Shown in pieces: positions 37,145 to 48,468 of a stretch of 64,000 nt of DNA; position 1 is the stretch's first letter, and each line of letters begins with the position of its first letter. Origin of the DNA: Terana coerulea (Eukaryota; Basidiomycota; Agaricomycetes; Polyporales; Phanerochaetaceae); NCBI GenBank assembly GCA_024811115.1, contig JAKOGH010000905.1, positions 1 to 64,000 on the forward strand, given 5' to 3'. The notes beneath the pieces are model-generated. The model saw nothing but the letters and a program-made list of their open reading frames with translations. It did not search any database and was not told the origin of the DNA. The translations under genes and the position numbers were made by a program.

Positions 37145-38570
37145 ATGCCCCCAAAGAAGCAGGCTGGAGGCTCAAGCTCCAAAGTCAAGGATGACAAGGT
37201 ATTTTCACTGTCGCACAACACCCTTGGCCAAGCTGATGAGACGTCTATTGACGAGGAATTAACAGACCTTCGGTATGAAGAATGTCGGTGCACACTATCT
37301 AGCATTGAAGAATAGGATGCCAGGGAACTCACATCGTCATGTAGAAAAATAAGTCGGCCAAGGTCCAGAAACAAATAGCTCAGATTGAGAAGCAACAGCA
37401 GACTGCGGGCAAGTCGCGCGCAACCCTCGAGAAGGAGAAGGAGAGGGCCATGCGAGAGAAGGCTCAAGCCGAAGAGGAGAAACGAGCGAAAGCGGAGGCA
37501 GCGCTCTTGAAGCCGGTGCAAACGCAGAAAGTGCCGTTCGGTGTCGATCCTAAGACCGTTCTTTGCGTATTCTTCAAAGCGGGGCATTGCGAGAAGGGGA
37601 ACAAGTGCAAGTTCAGTCACGACTTGAATGTGGGCCGGAAAGTGGAGAAGAAAAACTTGTATTCGGACGAGAGAGAAGACAAGGCGAAAGGTGGGAGTTT
37701 CTGGTCGATCTCGCATGAATCCATAACTGATTGAGACTAGACACTATGGAGACATGGGACGACGAAAAGCTTGCGCAAGTTGTCCTCTCGAAACATGGAA
37801 ACCCCCGAACCATTACCGACGTAAGGACCTCTCAAAGGACCGCGAAAGTCATTTTACTCACGTTTGCGGTAGATCGTATGCAAGTTCTTCATCGAAGCTA
37901 TCGAGTCCGAAAAGTGAGTATGTGTGGTCACCAACTCAGTCCTTTCTTATAGCCTTTGTTAGATTTGGATGGTTTTGGGAATGCCCAAACGGCGGCGAGA
38001 AGTGCCAATACCGCCACGCACTGCCACCAGGATTCATGCTCAAATCTCAGCGTAAGGCGGCGGCTGACGCAGAGAAGGCCAACGTCATTAGTCTGGAGGA
38101 GTTCTTGGAGGTCGAGGTGCGTGTCACCTATCCTCTCGGCGACACAGTCTCACGGTCTCCTCTACTTTAGCGTCACAAGCTCGGCACGAACCTCACACCA
38201 GTCACACCGGAGTCATTCGCGAAGTGGAAGAAGACGCGCATGGACAAGAAGCAGGCAGAGGACGAGGCGCTCAGGAGGGCCAAGGATACCCAGGCGGCAG
38301 CTGGCAAGGCCAGCGGCATGAGCGGAAGGGACCTGGTAAGCTGCTTTTTGTCCTGTGCACACCATAACACTAAATCGTATAATTCCCCAGTTTTCCTACA
38401 ACCCGGAATGGTTCCAGGACGAAGAAGAGGATGAGGACGATTGGGATCTGGAAAGGTACAGAAAGGAAAAGGAAGACGAAGATATGGCCGCGGAAGAGCA
38501 AAGAGTACGAGACCTCGACCTCGAAGAAGATGGCTCTGGACCAGATGGTGCGGGTTCATCAGGGGAGTAA
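37145..38570 (+). CDS. TMA46: CCCH zinc-finger ribosome-associated protein (ZC3H15/DFRP1 type)
   Basis: Tma46/DFRP1 binds and stabilises the translation GTPase Rbg1/DRG1. Eight exons, 37145-37198, 37266-37283, 37345-37690, 37741-37820, 37873-37913, 37963-38116, 38171-38335 and 38391-38570, give 345 residues. Diagnostic features are [27 protein letters not shown] spanning a tiny 18-bp exon, a Lys/Glu coiled stretch, two CCCH fingers ([19 protein letters not shown] and [18 protein letters not shown]), the DFRP region ([13 protein letters not shown]) and an acidic tail. All joins are in phase with no lesion. Confidence 0.93.
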
Positions 38571-38722
38571 GCGCTGCCGTGTTGTACTGCACTGGACTTA
38601 CCATCATTTCTGTACGCCACACATCGCTGGCTTATTGCTTTATTCATCGCTATGAAATGTATAAGGATGATGCCACATGTACTCTAAATACAACAGCAGT
38701 GAACCAGTCCGTCGCTCTGGCC

Positions 38723-39988
38723 CTAGTCCTCGTCCTCATCGCTCCCATAACCTCCTAAACCGAGCCCTGTTGTTGGTTGTCGTGGCGCAGCAACCTTTCC
38801 GGTGCCTCCGCTGGCTTGTGCGTTGCGCTGACGGATCTCAGTGAAGTATTTGAGGCTCTCCAACGTATCCGCACTCAGCAGTCCTCGAGGCTGTGGCGGC
38901 TCGTCAGGCTCTGCTGGGGGCTCCGGTGAACGTGTGTCACCGCCTTCAATCTCCAGTCGTCTACGCTTTGCGGGTGGGGCATCATCCAGCTCTTCCACTG
39001 TCAATCCCTCATCGTCCAACTCCACGCCTTCCTCCAGTGCTCTCACAGCCCGCATAGCGTCTATGATGCGAGGATCCATCTTGGCTTGAATGGCTTCTCG
39101 ACCCATTGTCTCCAGCCGCTCTCGCTCCTCTACCTTTGAGGTCGGGTTGGGATCTTCGGTTGCCCAGCGAACGTTCAGGATCTCGTCGTTGTCGAGTGAC
39201 TGGCACGCCATAGCCTCTTTCGCGAATTGCGCATGGCCTTCGTGCACGTATGTCACGAAAGCAACACTGCGGTACTGTAGAATTCGGACTAACAGCCACG
39301 TTGGTCAGCAATGCAGCGAGAAAGGAGGATGAGGGCCACGCACTCTTCTCAATCGTGCCCCACTCCTTGAAATGCCGCCGCACGACCTCCTCCGTCTCCA
39401 CGCCCGTCCCTGTCTCCTTTATCCGCCCCACGTACAGCGTGCGGTTTTGCCGCTGGAAGCTTCCGACACCACCCATGTCATCTCGGTAGTCCGCGAACTT
39501 GTCGCGCGCGAAGACATCTTTGGATGTGTCTGGGACGGAGAGTGTCGGATCGGGGAGCGTGTGAAGGTATTCGCATTCCCAGCCGTACGGGCAGCAGCCG
39601 CGGGAGAAGAAGAGGCAACAGTACTTGACACCTGTTGTGTTCGCTCGCGTTAGACCTGCGTCACGCTTGATGTTGCATCGTGTTTGGGACTTGGTTTTGC
39701 TATGATCAACAGACATGAGGCGTGAGTCATAAAGAGACTGTGCTAGGAGTACTCACTTTGAGTAGCTATCTTCTCTGTCGCCGCCAGCCCACTTGTTGTA
39801 CCAGATGTCTATTAGGATTCATTAGTCACTGCCACTGCGTGAGCTTCCCAACACTCACTATACTCCTTCCCAGTCTGCGGTGCCTCTTTCTTCTCGACAT
39901 CACCGGGCTTGACCTGCTTGCGCGCAGGCTTCAACTTCTTCACCTTTTTGGTCGCTACCGCCTGTGTTTCCGCTGTGGTTGAGCTCAT
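38723..39988 (-). CDS. CWC2: Pre-mRNA-splicing factor Cwc2
   Basis: Cwc2 is part of the Prp19-related complex and contacts U6 snRNA in the active spliceosome. Four exons, 39859-39988, 39757-39808, 39344-39699 and 38723-39288, give 367 residues. The N-terminus is Lys-rich, then NIWYNKWAGGDRED, the Torus/CCCH region (CNIKRDAGLTRAN, CCLFFSRGCCPYGWECEYLH), an RRM (RTLYVGRI and SVAFVTYVHEGHAQFA) and an acidic C-terminus. It converges with TMA46 with a 150-bp gap. No lesion found. Confidence 0.93.
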
Positions 39989-40612
39989 GGTCGACGTCCC
40001 AATCCAAGGAGGGGTTTGTTTGGTCCTGTTAGGATCCAAAGCCTTCGGCTGTCCCAATTCGGCCGAGCAATCGCAACTGCGGCGCTAAATCCACATCGCC
40101 ACCTTGGCTCTCGCATTCACCTCGATATTTCAACTTGCATACCTTCATTCTGGCAGACACAAGAGGGCTGCTGGGCGAGCAGAGAACTTCATATGCATAA
40201 CGTGTATGCCTCTCCTTCTCCGGTAATAATAAGGTCATCACATCTATGTCAATGATATGGGATCCCAACAGGCCGTGAACGGGCCCAGCTCCAAGAGAAG
40301 TCACTGAACCTAAGCAATCCAGTATGCAGTAGTAGTTTGGAGGTCTTTGTTTTACCCAAGTTTGATTGGTACGAGGATCGCTATATCTCGGCCCCAGCGG
40401 GCCTGTTAGATTGTCCAACTGATGACTTAGTAGAACCCCTGATCAGCTGAACTTGACTAAAGAAGCAAATCATCCCAGCTCAAGGTTCTTGGCAGTGCAA
40501 TGACTTAAGTTTTGATAGACATATCGTGAGCAACTTTGGCCTACTTAAGCTACGGCATTTGGAGTACTTCCGAGCTCGTCCGTGAGCGCAGCTCTACGTT
40601 CAGTACGACATT
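39989..40612. promoter_or_regulatory. Divergent intergenic region of CWC2 and the kinase-PARP gene
   Basis: About 620 bp between divergent starts. Contains a few short frames only; presumed to hold both promoters. Confidence 0.4.
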
Positions 40613-43145
40613 ATGGACGCTGAAGAGTTGACTCAGGTGAGCCGGATACCCCGTAAAGTGCATCGTATAGTTTTGACTCACATCTGGTGGTTAGTTTTTG
40701 CATGTTGCTCTGCAATCCGACGATGAAGAACCAGCAGCCGTCCTTCGGCTTCAAGGCGCAGAAGCACAGCGATGCCTAGACACTATGCTCAAAGTCCGCT
40801 CCGCACAATCTCTAACTCTTCATGCTCATTGACCTGCACTATATTATTCAGATTATCGATGCAACCTCACCGTACCGTGCCTCCATCCCAGGAAACGACA
40901 TGTCCTCCTACCGAAGCCGCGTCCGTCGCTTGATGATGAAACTCTCGCTGTCCAGTCAATATCTACCCGGCGCACTATTTATCAGTGACGTATCCTGTCC
41001 GGACACGGAGAACATTGCAGGCGGGAGCTTCGCCGACATTTACTTGGGCTCGTATCGCGACCAGCCTGTTGCTCTGAAGCGATTGCGGTTCATCCAAGGA
41101 ACAAAAGGTGACAAAGACATAGGGATGAGGAAGGTGAATCATCTTATTCACTAATCATAAATGAGCGTGGTACTTAATTTCCAACTTTACAGGCACTGTA
41201 TCACGAGTCATTGGTCTGGCGGACCCTCCAGCACCGAAACGTGCTCCCGTTTCTCGGCATTGAGACAAACATGTTCAACCATAGAATATGTATGGTGCTG
41301 CCCTGGATGTCGAATGGCAACATCTGCACCTTTATCGAAGACCTTCGCCGTCAATCGTATCCCGGGGACGATCTCATGACTGAGGTCCATGCATGGGTAA
41401 GCTCCAGATCTCGATGACATCTATTATATCACTGATATTGCTGGATAAGATTGGTCAAATTGCATTTGGACTGTCGTACTTACATAGCGAGGAGGTCGTG
41501 CACGGTGACCTGCGCGGCGTAAGTCCGTCTTGTGTGAGATAATTAACAGATCCTTGAATATCTTACAGGTAAATGTCCTTGTAAATGAGGACTGGTCCGT
41601 TCGCCTTGCCGATTTTGGTCTTGCGACCTTTGCAGACGGCACGAGCAATAGCGCCTCTATCCGCGGTGGAGCAACACGCTGGCTGGCTCCTGAACTGATC
41701 GACCCTGACATGTTCGGAACCACGTCCAGCAAGCCAACGTACGCCAGCGATGTCTATTCATTTGGCTGTGTCTGTGTCGAGGTGTGTCATCTGCCAACAC
41801 AAATAAAACAATACTTAAAGGATGCTACAGCTGTACACGAGTCAACCACCGTTCCACGGCACAAACAGTTACAAAGTCTTGACCGGGGTCCCACACGGTA
41901 TAAGACCCCCACGACCTGTTTTCTTGAATGGCCGCCAAATGGCAGAGAAACTGTGGAACTTGATCACGGATTGCTGGAAGCACTTACCTGCGGAAAGACT
42001 GACTGCTGAGCAAGTGGTGAATAGCATTGCGGCAGCCATACGGCCGGACGACACGAGCGGTCAAATTCGACAATTGGGTCGGTCTGGTACAGCTGGTGAG
42101 TTATCCCTGCTTAGGCGATAAATTGTGACGCTTAGTGAGTTGTCTATAGACCAGTGCAAACTCGAAGGGTGTCTGCGATTTGCAAATAAGAGAGTTGGTT
42201 GCGGGCTATATTGCACTGCTGGACACGAATCGTTAGTCAAGTCTCGTCATACTTACACCACTATGAACTTTCTTGTATAGCCTCGGTCTTGCGATTACGG
42301 GCTGCCTGCGCTGCCGCCAGCAGGCCATGATGGACAACGACTTCTGTAATCCCTGTCAAGCTGCGGTTTGGGAGATTGCTGCTCCGGGCATCATGGAGGT
42401 CTCGCGCGAACACCGCACCTTCAAGTGGGCGGTCGCGCTCTTCGAGAGCAGCTGGGGACGGACGGCACAGCCCTGTCCCTCAGTACGTCACGTGTACAAG
42501 GTAATGTCGGATAAGACTGTCGTGGAAAGGTACAACACGTACAGGTATGTAATTATTGGCTCTGATCATGTGCACCTGTAGGCTTTGAAGCTGATGATTA
42601 TGCTAAGGGCGGCTGCTGAAGCGCGAGGTCTGTTTTTACGAACCGGAAAGCTAGCAGGGAATGAGGTCGCGGGCTGGCACGGTACGCGACGGTTGTGTCA
42701 CTTGGGCAGCAACGGGCACACTCAGCTCTGCGACAACCCCCATTGTTCGCTTTGCGGCATCGTGCGGTCGTCCTTCGACCTCGGCTTTGGACTCGGCTTC
42801 GAGATGTAAGTGCCCAAACTATCCTCACTATTAGCTTATTGAACTAAGTGATCCACTATAGCCTAGGCACGGCCATCTACACCTCTTTGTCTTCTTCAAA
42901 ATCGTACAAGTACTCATTCAATGACCCTTACACCGTCCCCGCTCCGCGTGATGCTGCTCAACAAGGTCGTCATGGGCAAATGTTACGTCGTCGATCCCAC
43001 GACGCGTCAGGGTACTCTGGCAGGCGTACCAGACGGGTACGACTCGGCGCGGTTGCCACAGGCGGCTACGGTCGATGATATTGCGGTGTACTGCAATGAA
43101 GCAATCAGGCCGGATCTATTGGTCGTGTATGAACCGACGGACTAG
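40613..43145 (+). CDS. Kinase, Cys-rich zinc module and PARP-type ADP-ribosyltransferase in one gene
   Basis: Eleven exons can be joined by GT-AG introns: 40613-40636, 40695-40793, 40852-41133, 41193-41396, 41450-41518, 41569-41781, 41821-42095, 42150-42231, 42281-42544, 42608-42805 and 42862-43145, about 663 residues. The first half is a TKL-like kinase: glycine loop AGGSFADIYLGSY, lysine VALKRLR, catalytic VHGDLRGVNVLV, ADFGLA, WLAPEL. The junction at 42095/42150 is phase-matched and leads to a zinc module (CKLEGC, CGLYCTAGHE, CLRCRQQ, FCNPC) and a PARP-like fold: EARGLFLRTGKLAGNE, GWHGTRRLCHLG, CDNPHCSLCGI, AIYTSLSSSKS, VMLLNKVVMGKC and EAIRPDLLVVYE. Two +1 indels (near 41821 and 42938) must be ignored. 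Alternatively, two adjacent genes could be misjoined. Confidence 0.65.
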
Positions 43146-43245
43146 GATCTGCAGGTACGGGTCATGTGCCGCTTAGTGTATATCAGAGACCAATTTTACA
43201 CATAGCGATGCTGGGTGCAAAGCAATGTACTTAAATATGAAAGTG

Positions 43246-43437
43246 TGTTAAACCGTCTCCTGCGGCTTTGCAACGAGTTTGAGTGCACTTATCCAACCGC
43301 TCTTCAGCTTCTTAGTCCTTCGTTAACGCCTCCCTGGGAATCTCCCGTGGGCGCACGATGACGATCTTTCCGCTGGGCGCGAGGACGTCGTACGCAGTGG
43401 TCTGGATGCTCTTCTCCGAGACCGCGCCTAATCTAAG
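43246..43437 (-). pseudogene. MDR reductase fragment with internal deletion
   Basis: On the minus strand the 3' end of a group I MDR is visible (SALKLVAKPQETV and stop), preceded within about 60 bp by the middle of the catalytic exon (TAYDVLAPSGKIVIV). The roughly 180 bp that should lie between are missing, and nothing upstream of the middle exon remains. It is a dead fragment at the left end of the array. Confidence 0.7.
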
Positions 43438-43615
43438 CCGCACTGGCAGCAGAACCGTTGTAACGGCTACGTGACAAAAGGCATTTTCTTACTGGCCTCA
43501 GTGCAATGATTGTGATCTCCTAGCACTCTGTAGCCAATTTATAGCATCACAGTTATTGGGTACATTCACGGATAGAGTTACAGCTAATGTACAAGTATGC
43601 GGATACTTCAGGTAA

Positions 43616-44823
43616 TCAAGCGGTCTCCTGAGGCTTCGCAACGAGCTTGAGGGCGCTGATCTTGCCGCTCTTCAGCTTCTCAAGGGCCGCCTCGACGCCG
43701 TTGAGCCCGTTGGGAACGACCTCGACATTGTTCGGCTTGATCTCCCCGTCAGCCAGCAGCTTCTCCAAGCTCGCATACAAGCTTTTCCCAACCTCCTTGT
43801 GCGGGGGGATATGCACGCTCCCTTGTACTCTAATAATCACCTTGTCCTTTGTCAGCTTCTCCTCGGGGATAGTCACAGGAAGTACGAAGAGGATTTTGCC
43901 GCCTGGCGCAAGGACATCGTACGCCGCTGACTGGGTGCTCGCCTCGGAGATCGCGTCATACACGACCTTGATGGGTTCGCTGGTGATCTTGGCGACGGCC
44001 ACGGCCAAGGACTCGGAGCGGTCAACGACGTGCATCGCGCCGAGAGACTTGACATACGGGGCGTTGTGAGCAGACGCAGTCGCGATGATGGGCGAAAACC
44101 CTGAGAGCTTCGCAAGCTGAATGACTAAAAATGGAGAAGATTGTGAGCGGTTAAAAGGGCGCCAACAAGAAGAGGCACATACCCTGCTGCCCGACAGAAG
44201 AAGCACCCCCGATGACAAGGATGGGTTGTCTGGCGTACTTGCCTCTGCCATCGGGAGTCCACGGAGCCGTGAAGCCCGCACCACCTTCAGGATTGCCGTA
44301 CAGTCCCAGTGCAGCAGCTGCAAGGGCGGCCGGGACAGTGGCGGCTTGCTCGAAGCTCAAGTTGTCCGGGATCTGCGATAGATTGTTCCCTCAACAGCCA
44401 TGCGACGCGAAAAGTCGCTGCACATATCTTGGCGACAAGTTGAGCAGGCACGAGTCCGTACTGCTGCAGGCTAGCGAGGCGGTTCTGAAAGAAGCCCTGG
44501 TACAAGCTATATTCCAATACAAAATGTCAGCACTCGTTCCAGCCGACAAGCAGCGAACAGGCCCACATCTTGTCACCAATAGCGACATTTGTCACGCCCT
44601 CGCCAAGCTTCTTGACGATTCCGGCGGTATCAACGCCGAGAACAGCGGGATAGGACTGGATTAACGGTACGTCGAACGCTTGTAGCTTCCATTCAACAGG
44701 GTTGAGCGCGGCGGCGTGGATCTCGACGAGAACCTCTCCGGGACCGGGTTCGTACACAGGGACATCCTGCACAACGAACTGGCCCTGCTTCTCTTGGAGG
44801 ATGAAAGCCTTCTGTGTCGACAT
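43616..44823 (-). CDS. MDR enoyl-reductase-like protein, group I (lost splice donor)
   Basis: Exons 44567-44823, 44428-44506, 44183-44372 and 43616-44124 would give 344 residues. Features: MSTQKAFILQEKQGQFVV, the GroES-like core (GEVLVEIHAAALNP, YPAVLGVDTAGIVKKLGEGV), FEQAATVP, and the Rossmann motif LVIGGASSVGQQ, continuing VIQLAKLSGFSPIIATAS. The enzymes reduce activated double bonds with NAD(P)H. The donor of the second intron reads ATATGT instead of GTATGT. Reading through its 55 bp would break the frame, so product may be reduced or absent. A TATA box is 77 bp upstream. Confidence 0.75.
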
Positions 44824-44899
44824 GATTGTTGAGGTGTTTGCAAGTGTGGAAGAAGAGAAGATAAATGAGCTGAGTATGTAGAGACAGTTATCACCTACC

Positions 44900-44906
44900 T
44901 TTATAC
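44900..44906 (-). promoter_or_regulatory. TATA box (GTATAAA) of the 43616 MDR gene
   Basis: GTATAAA on the minus strand, 77-83 bp before the ATG at 44823; the same position as in the sister copies. Confidence 0.6.
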
Positions 44907-45230
44907 ATTCGCTAAATCGTGAGCGTGTAAATCAGCTGATCCTTAGAGCAAGTCGCGCTCGTGAAATGAGACTGCTTCTACGAGTATATGAGTCATTAAT
45001 CCACATGCCGAGAGGCAGACGACGTGCGGCCCACCGTGTGTCATGCAGCATACGCTGTCTACAACTGCGCGAGCGCAACACCATTGTACATGACATGGCT
45101 TCCTTCCATGACACAATCCGTTGACAAGATCTGAGCGCTGAATAAGCAAGAAGGCTTGGTCAGCAGCAGCCAAATAATATAGTTAGCCTTGCCATACGGC
45201 TTGCATCACCTCCAGATTATTCGTGCCGAC

Positions 45231-45254
45231 GGGAATCTGCGACGCCACAAAGGG
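45231..45254. repeat. Spacer element shared by MDR promoters (copy 1)
   Basis: GGGAATCTGCGACGCCACAA followed by AGGG. The same 24-bp word recurs at 47424-47447 (one mismatch) and 53901-53924, each 390-455 bp upstream of a group I MDR start. A partial inverted partner (CCCTTGTGGCGGCC) lies about 310 bp away at 45561-45574, next to a CACGTG at 45574-45579. Confidence 0.6.
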
Positions 45255-45573
45255 ACCAGCGGCCTCATGGCAGCTTCAGAAGAGCAGAAAAGAGTTTTTA
45301 GGTTCAACAGCTTAGACAACACCGGCGTCAGGCTGGTGTAGTTGTGGTGTAGTGTAGATCTCCCTAAGGCCTCATTATGCTCGCTACCAGTACTTGTCCG
45401 TACATTCGCGTTCAGAATAACGTTAAGAAGTTGTCTCTGTACAAAGGCTATTAGCACTCAGTAATAAATAGTCGAATGACCGTTAACTGGTACATTACCA
45501 AGTGTTGGGATGGTCGTTGACGTGGTAAAAGCCGCAAAGCGTTGGCAAAGCGTCTAGGGACCCTTGTGGCGGC

Positions 45574-45579
45574 CACGTG
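45574..45579. promoter_or_regulatory. CACGTG in an MDR spacer
   Basis: Palindromic CACGTG within GGCGGCCACGTG. The same longer word appears at 54215-54226, and a shorter form (GCGGCCACGTGG) at 50184-50195, in other spacers of the array. Confidence 0.4.
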
Positions 45580-45750
45580 GGCAGAAGCGCCGCTGCCGAG
45601 CCCGGCGCGCCTCGGCCCGTCAGACGAAACAAACCTCAAGTTTGTGCTAAGGAACATGCCAACGAAGCCGTGACATGACAGGTGGGCAGTATTGCTTTCG
45701 AGGATAGCGACATTGGATGCAGAGCTTATATACAAGTACTCTAATATCTA

Positions 45751-46969
45751 TCATACGGTCTCCTGAGGCTTTGCAACGAGCTTGAGGGCGCTGACCTTCC
45801 CGCTCTTCAGCTTCTCGAGGGCCGCTCCAACGCCATTGAGCCCGTTGGGAACAACCTCAACATTGTTTGGCTTAATCTCCCCAGAGGCAAGCAGCTTCTC
45901 CAAATTCTCCCACACAATTTTCCCAGCCTCCTTGTTCTGGGGGAAATGAACGCTCCCGCGCACCGGAACAATCACCTTATCCTCCGTCAACTTCTCCTCG
46001 GGGATAGCTGGCAGGAAGACTATGACAATCTTGCCGCTCGGTGCGAGGATGTCGTATGCCGTGGGCTGGGTGCTCGCCTCGGAGATCGCGTCAAACACAA
46101 CCTTAATGGGTTTGCTGGTGATCTTGGCGACGGCCGCGGCCAGCGGCTCGGAGCGGTCAACGACGTGCGTCGCGCCAAGCGACTTGACGTACGGAGCGTT
46201 GTGGGCAGAGGCGGTCGTGATGATGGGAGAGAACCCTGAGAGCTTCGCAAATTGGATAACTGGAATGAAAGCCGAGTATTAACGGTGAAAGCAACGCAGA
46301 ATGATAAGAAACACGTACCCTGTTGCCCGACAGATGATGCACCGCCGATGACTAGGAGAGGCTGCCCGGCGTACTTGCCCCGTCCCTCCGGAGCCCAAGG
46401 AGGCGTGAGGCCTGCACCACCCTCAGGCGGACCGTACAGTCCCAGGGCAGCAGTTGTGGCAGCGGTCGGAACCGTTGCGCCTTGCTCGAAGCTCAAATTT
46501 TCCGGGAGCTGCCGGCATTAACTCTCTCGTGAGTTATCTTGTCCATCCGCGAGGTCGTCGCACGCACCTTTGCAACAACATCAGCAGGCACAATGTTGTA
46601 CTGCTGGAGACCGGCTTGACGGTTCAAGAAGAAGGCTTGATACACACTATATTCCGATACAAGAGGTCAGCACCTATCCTACCTTCCCGCAGCCGTGGCG
46701 AATATCACTTACATCCTGTCGCCAACACTAACATTCGTGACGCCCTCGCCGAGCTTCTTGACGATTCCCGCGGCATCGGAGCCAAGAATAACAGGGAATG
46801 GCTGGGGTAGCGGTAAGTCGAAGGCTTGGATTTTCCAGTCGATGGGGTTGAGCGCGGCGGCGTGAACCTCAACGAGAACCTCTCCAGGGCCGGGCTCGTA
46901 CACAGAGACGTCCTGTACAGTGTACTGGCCTTGCTTCACAGGGACGATGAGAGCTTTCTGGGTCGACAT
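45751..46969 (-). CDS. MDR enoyl-reductase-like protein, group I (intact)
   Basis: Exons 46713-46969, 46568-46646, 46319-46508 and 45751-46259 give 344 residues with all splice sites canonical and no frameshift. Features: MSTQKALIVPVKQGQYTVQD, GEVLVEVHAAALNPIDWKIQ, GSDAAGIVKKLGEGV, FEQGATVPT, LVIGGASSVGQQ, FAKLSGFSPIITTASAHNAP, STQPTAYDILAPSGKIV, ending ALKLVAKPQETV. No catalytic zinc ligands of alcohol dehydrogenases are seen, fitting the quinone/enoyl reductase branch. It lies head-to-tail with its neighbours. It is the best candidate for a working group I enzyme here. Confidence 0.85.
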
Positions 46970-47043
46970 GGCGGTTAAGGTGTTTGTAAACGTAGGAGGA
47001 AAGATGATGAACTGAGAGCATGTAAATAATGTCCTCACTTGCT

Positions 47044-47050
47044 TTTATAC
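47044..47050 (-). promoter_or_regulatory. TATA box (GTATAAA) of the 45751 MDR gene
   Basis: GTATAAA on the minus strand, 75-81 bp before the ATG at 46969. Confidence 0.6.
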
Positions 47051-47423
47051 ACCCACTAAATCACGAATGCAATTCAGCTGATGCAGCAGAACACTCCACG
47101 CTCATCAAGAGATGATCGCAACGCTCTTATCTCGACGAGCAGATGGGTTTAAAAGACAAGGATCGACTGCCAAGCTGGTGTTTACGGTTAGCGATGGAGA
47201 CTATGAGTCATCAAGATTGAAGCATATACCTAGACGTGGTCAAAGGGCAGCTCATAGCAGCTGATCCAGGTACCATCTTGCGCAAGCGTGGCTGCATGAG
47301 ACGTTCAAGTTCCCACTCACGAGAAAGCATTGACAACGGCACTGAATCAGCAAGAAAGCTGAGTCAGCGTCTAACATGCCGGTGGCCGTAGGGCTTGCGT
47401 ACATCATCCCCTGATCTTCCGCC

Positions 47424-47447
47424 GGAAATCTGCGACGCCACAAAGGG
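47424..47447. repeat. Spacer element shared by MDR promoters (copy 2)
   Basis: GGAAATCTGCGACGCCACAA followed by AGGG, one mismatch from copy 1 at 45231 and copy 3 at 53901. No inverted partner was noticed near this one. Confidence 0.55.
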
Positions 47448-47749
47448 CCTGGCGGTCGCTGGGCAGCGCGAGGAAGGGCGGGCCGACTCGGGACCTTTTT
47501 CACAGTGAGCTGAGCGGACAGCTGATGTTCGTACTTATAATGTGGATTCCACTAAGATCATGTGCTGGCTGTGCTGCGTCGACTGGACTTTCATCTTGAC
47601 AATGATATTTATAAACTGCCTTGGTGTTAAAGCCGTTGGCGAAGAACTACCGAGTAGACCATAACTAGTACATTACCTGTATAATAATAGTGCTTGGATG
47701 ATGGTTGGGTGGTGGAAGCCAGACTACTGTCCAAAAATTCCAAAATCTT

Positions 47750-48433
47750 TCATGCGGTCTCCTGAGGCTTCGCAACGAGCTTGAGGGCGCTGATCTTGCC
47801 GCTCTTCAGCTTCTCAAGGGCCGCCTCTACACCGCTGAGCCCGCTGGGAACGACTTCAACATTGTTTGGCTTGATCTCTCCAGCAGCCAGCAGCTTCTCC
47901 AAGCTCGCATACAGGCTCTTTCCGGTCTTCCTGTTCGCGGAAAAGTGAGCGTTTCCGTGCACCAAAACAATTATCGCGTCTTTCGTCAGCTTCGCCTCGG
48001 GAATGACCAACGGAAGCACGAGAACGAATTTGCCGCCGGGCGCAAGGACGTCATATGCCGTAGGCTGGGTACTCGCCTCGGAGATCGCGTCGAACACAAC
48101 CTTGATGGGGTTCGCTGGTGATCTTGGCGACGGCCACGGCCAAGGACTCGGAGCGGTCAACGACGTGCGTCGCGCCGAGAGATTTGACATACGGAGCGTT
48201 GTGGGCAGACGCAGTCGTAATGATGGGCGAAAACCCTGAGAGCTTCGCAAGTTGGATGACTAAAAATGAAGAAGATCATAAGCGGTGACGACGGCGCCAA
48301 CAAGAAGAGGTACATACCCTGCTGCCCGACAGACGAAGCACCCCCGATGACGAAGATGGGCTGTCCGGCGTATTTGCCTCGTCCTTCGGGAATCCAAGGA
48401 GGTGTGAGGCCCGCACCAATCTCAGGTTGACTC
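47750..48433 (-). pseudogene. 5'-truncated group I MDR copy
   Basis: The last exon (47750-48259) and part of exon 3 (48318 to about 48433, with LTPPW and VIGGASSVGQQ) are present; exons 1 and 2 are missing. The last exon is 510 bp against 509 in sister copies: an extra G in the GGGG run near 48110 shifts the frame between ITSEP and KVVFDAISEAS. Upstream of 48433 the sequence switches abruptly to the end of a group II copy. Confidence 0.75.
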
Positions 48434-48468
48434 TGCCGTTTTAGTGAAGCAGCGTTGAGCCCATTGCA

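Larger units (their letters stand above)
44824..45750. other. Spacer between MDR genes 43616 and 45751
   Basis: 930 bp holding the TATA box, the 24-bp element with its inverted partner and CACGTG. The part 45490-45720 resembles 52060-52240 in another spacer (shared GTTGGGATGGT and GGCGCGC, CGGCCCGTC words). No gene. Confidence 0.55.
46970..47749. other. Spacer between MDR genes 45751 and 47750
   Basis: 780 bp with TATA box and the 24-bp element; otherwise no gene. Confidence 0.5.

Noticed and set aside
39989..40612. Short frames before the kinase-PARP gene as an extra gene
   Set aside because: They are under 130 codons, lack motifs and lie in the gap between two divergent genes where promoters are expected.
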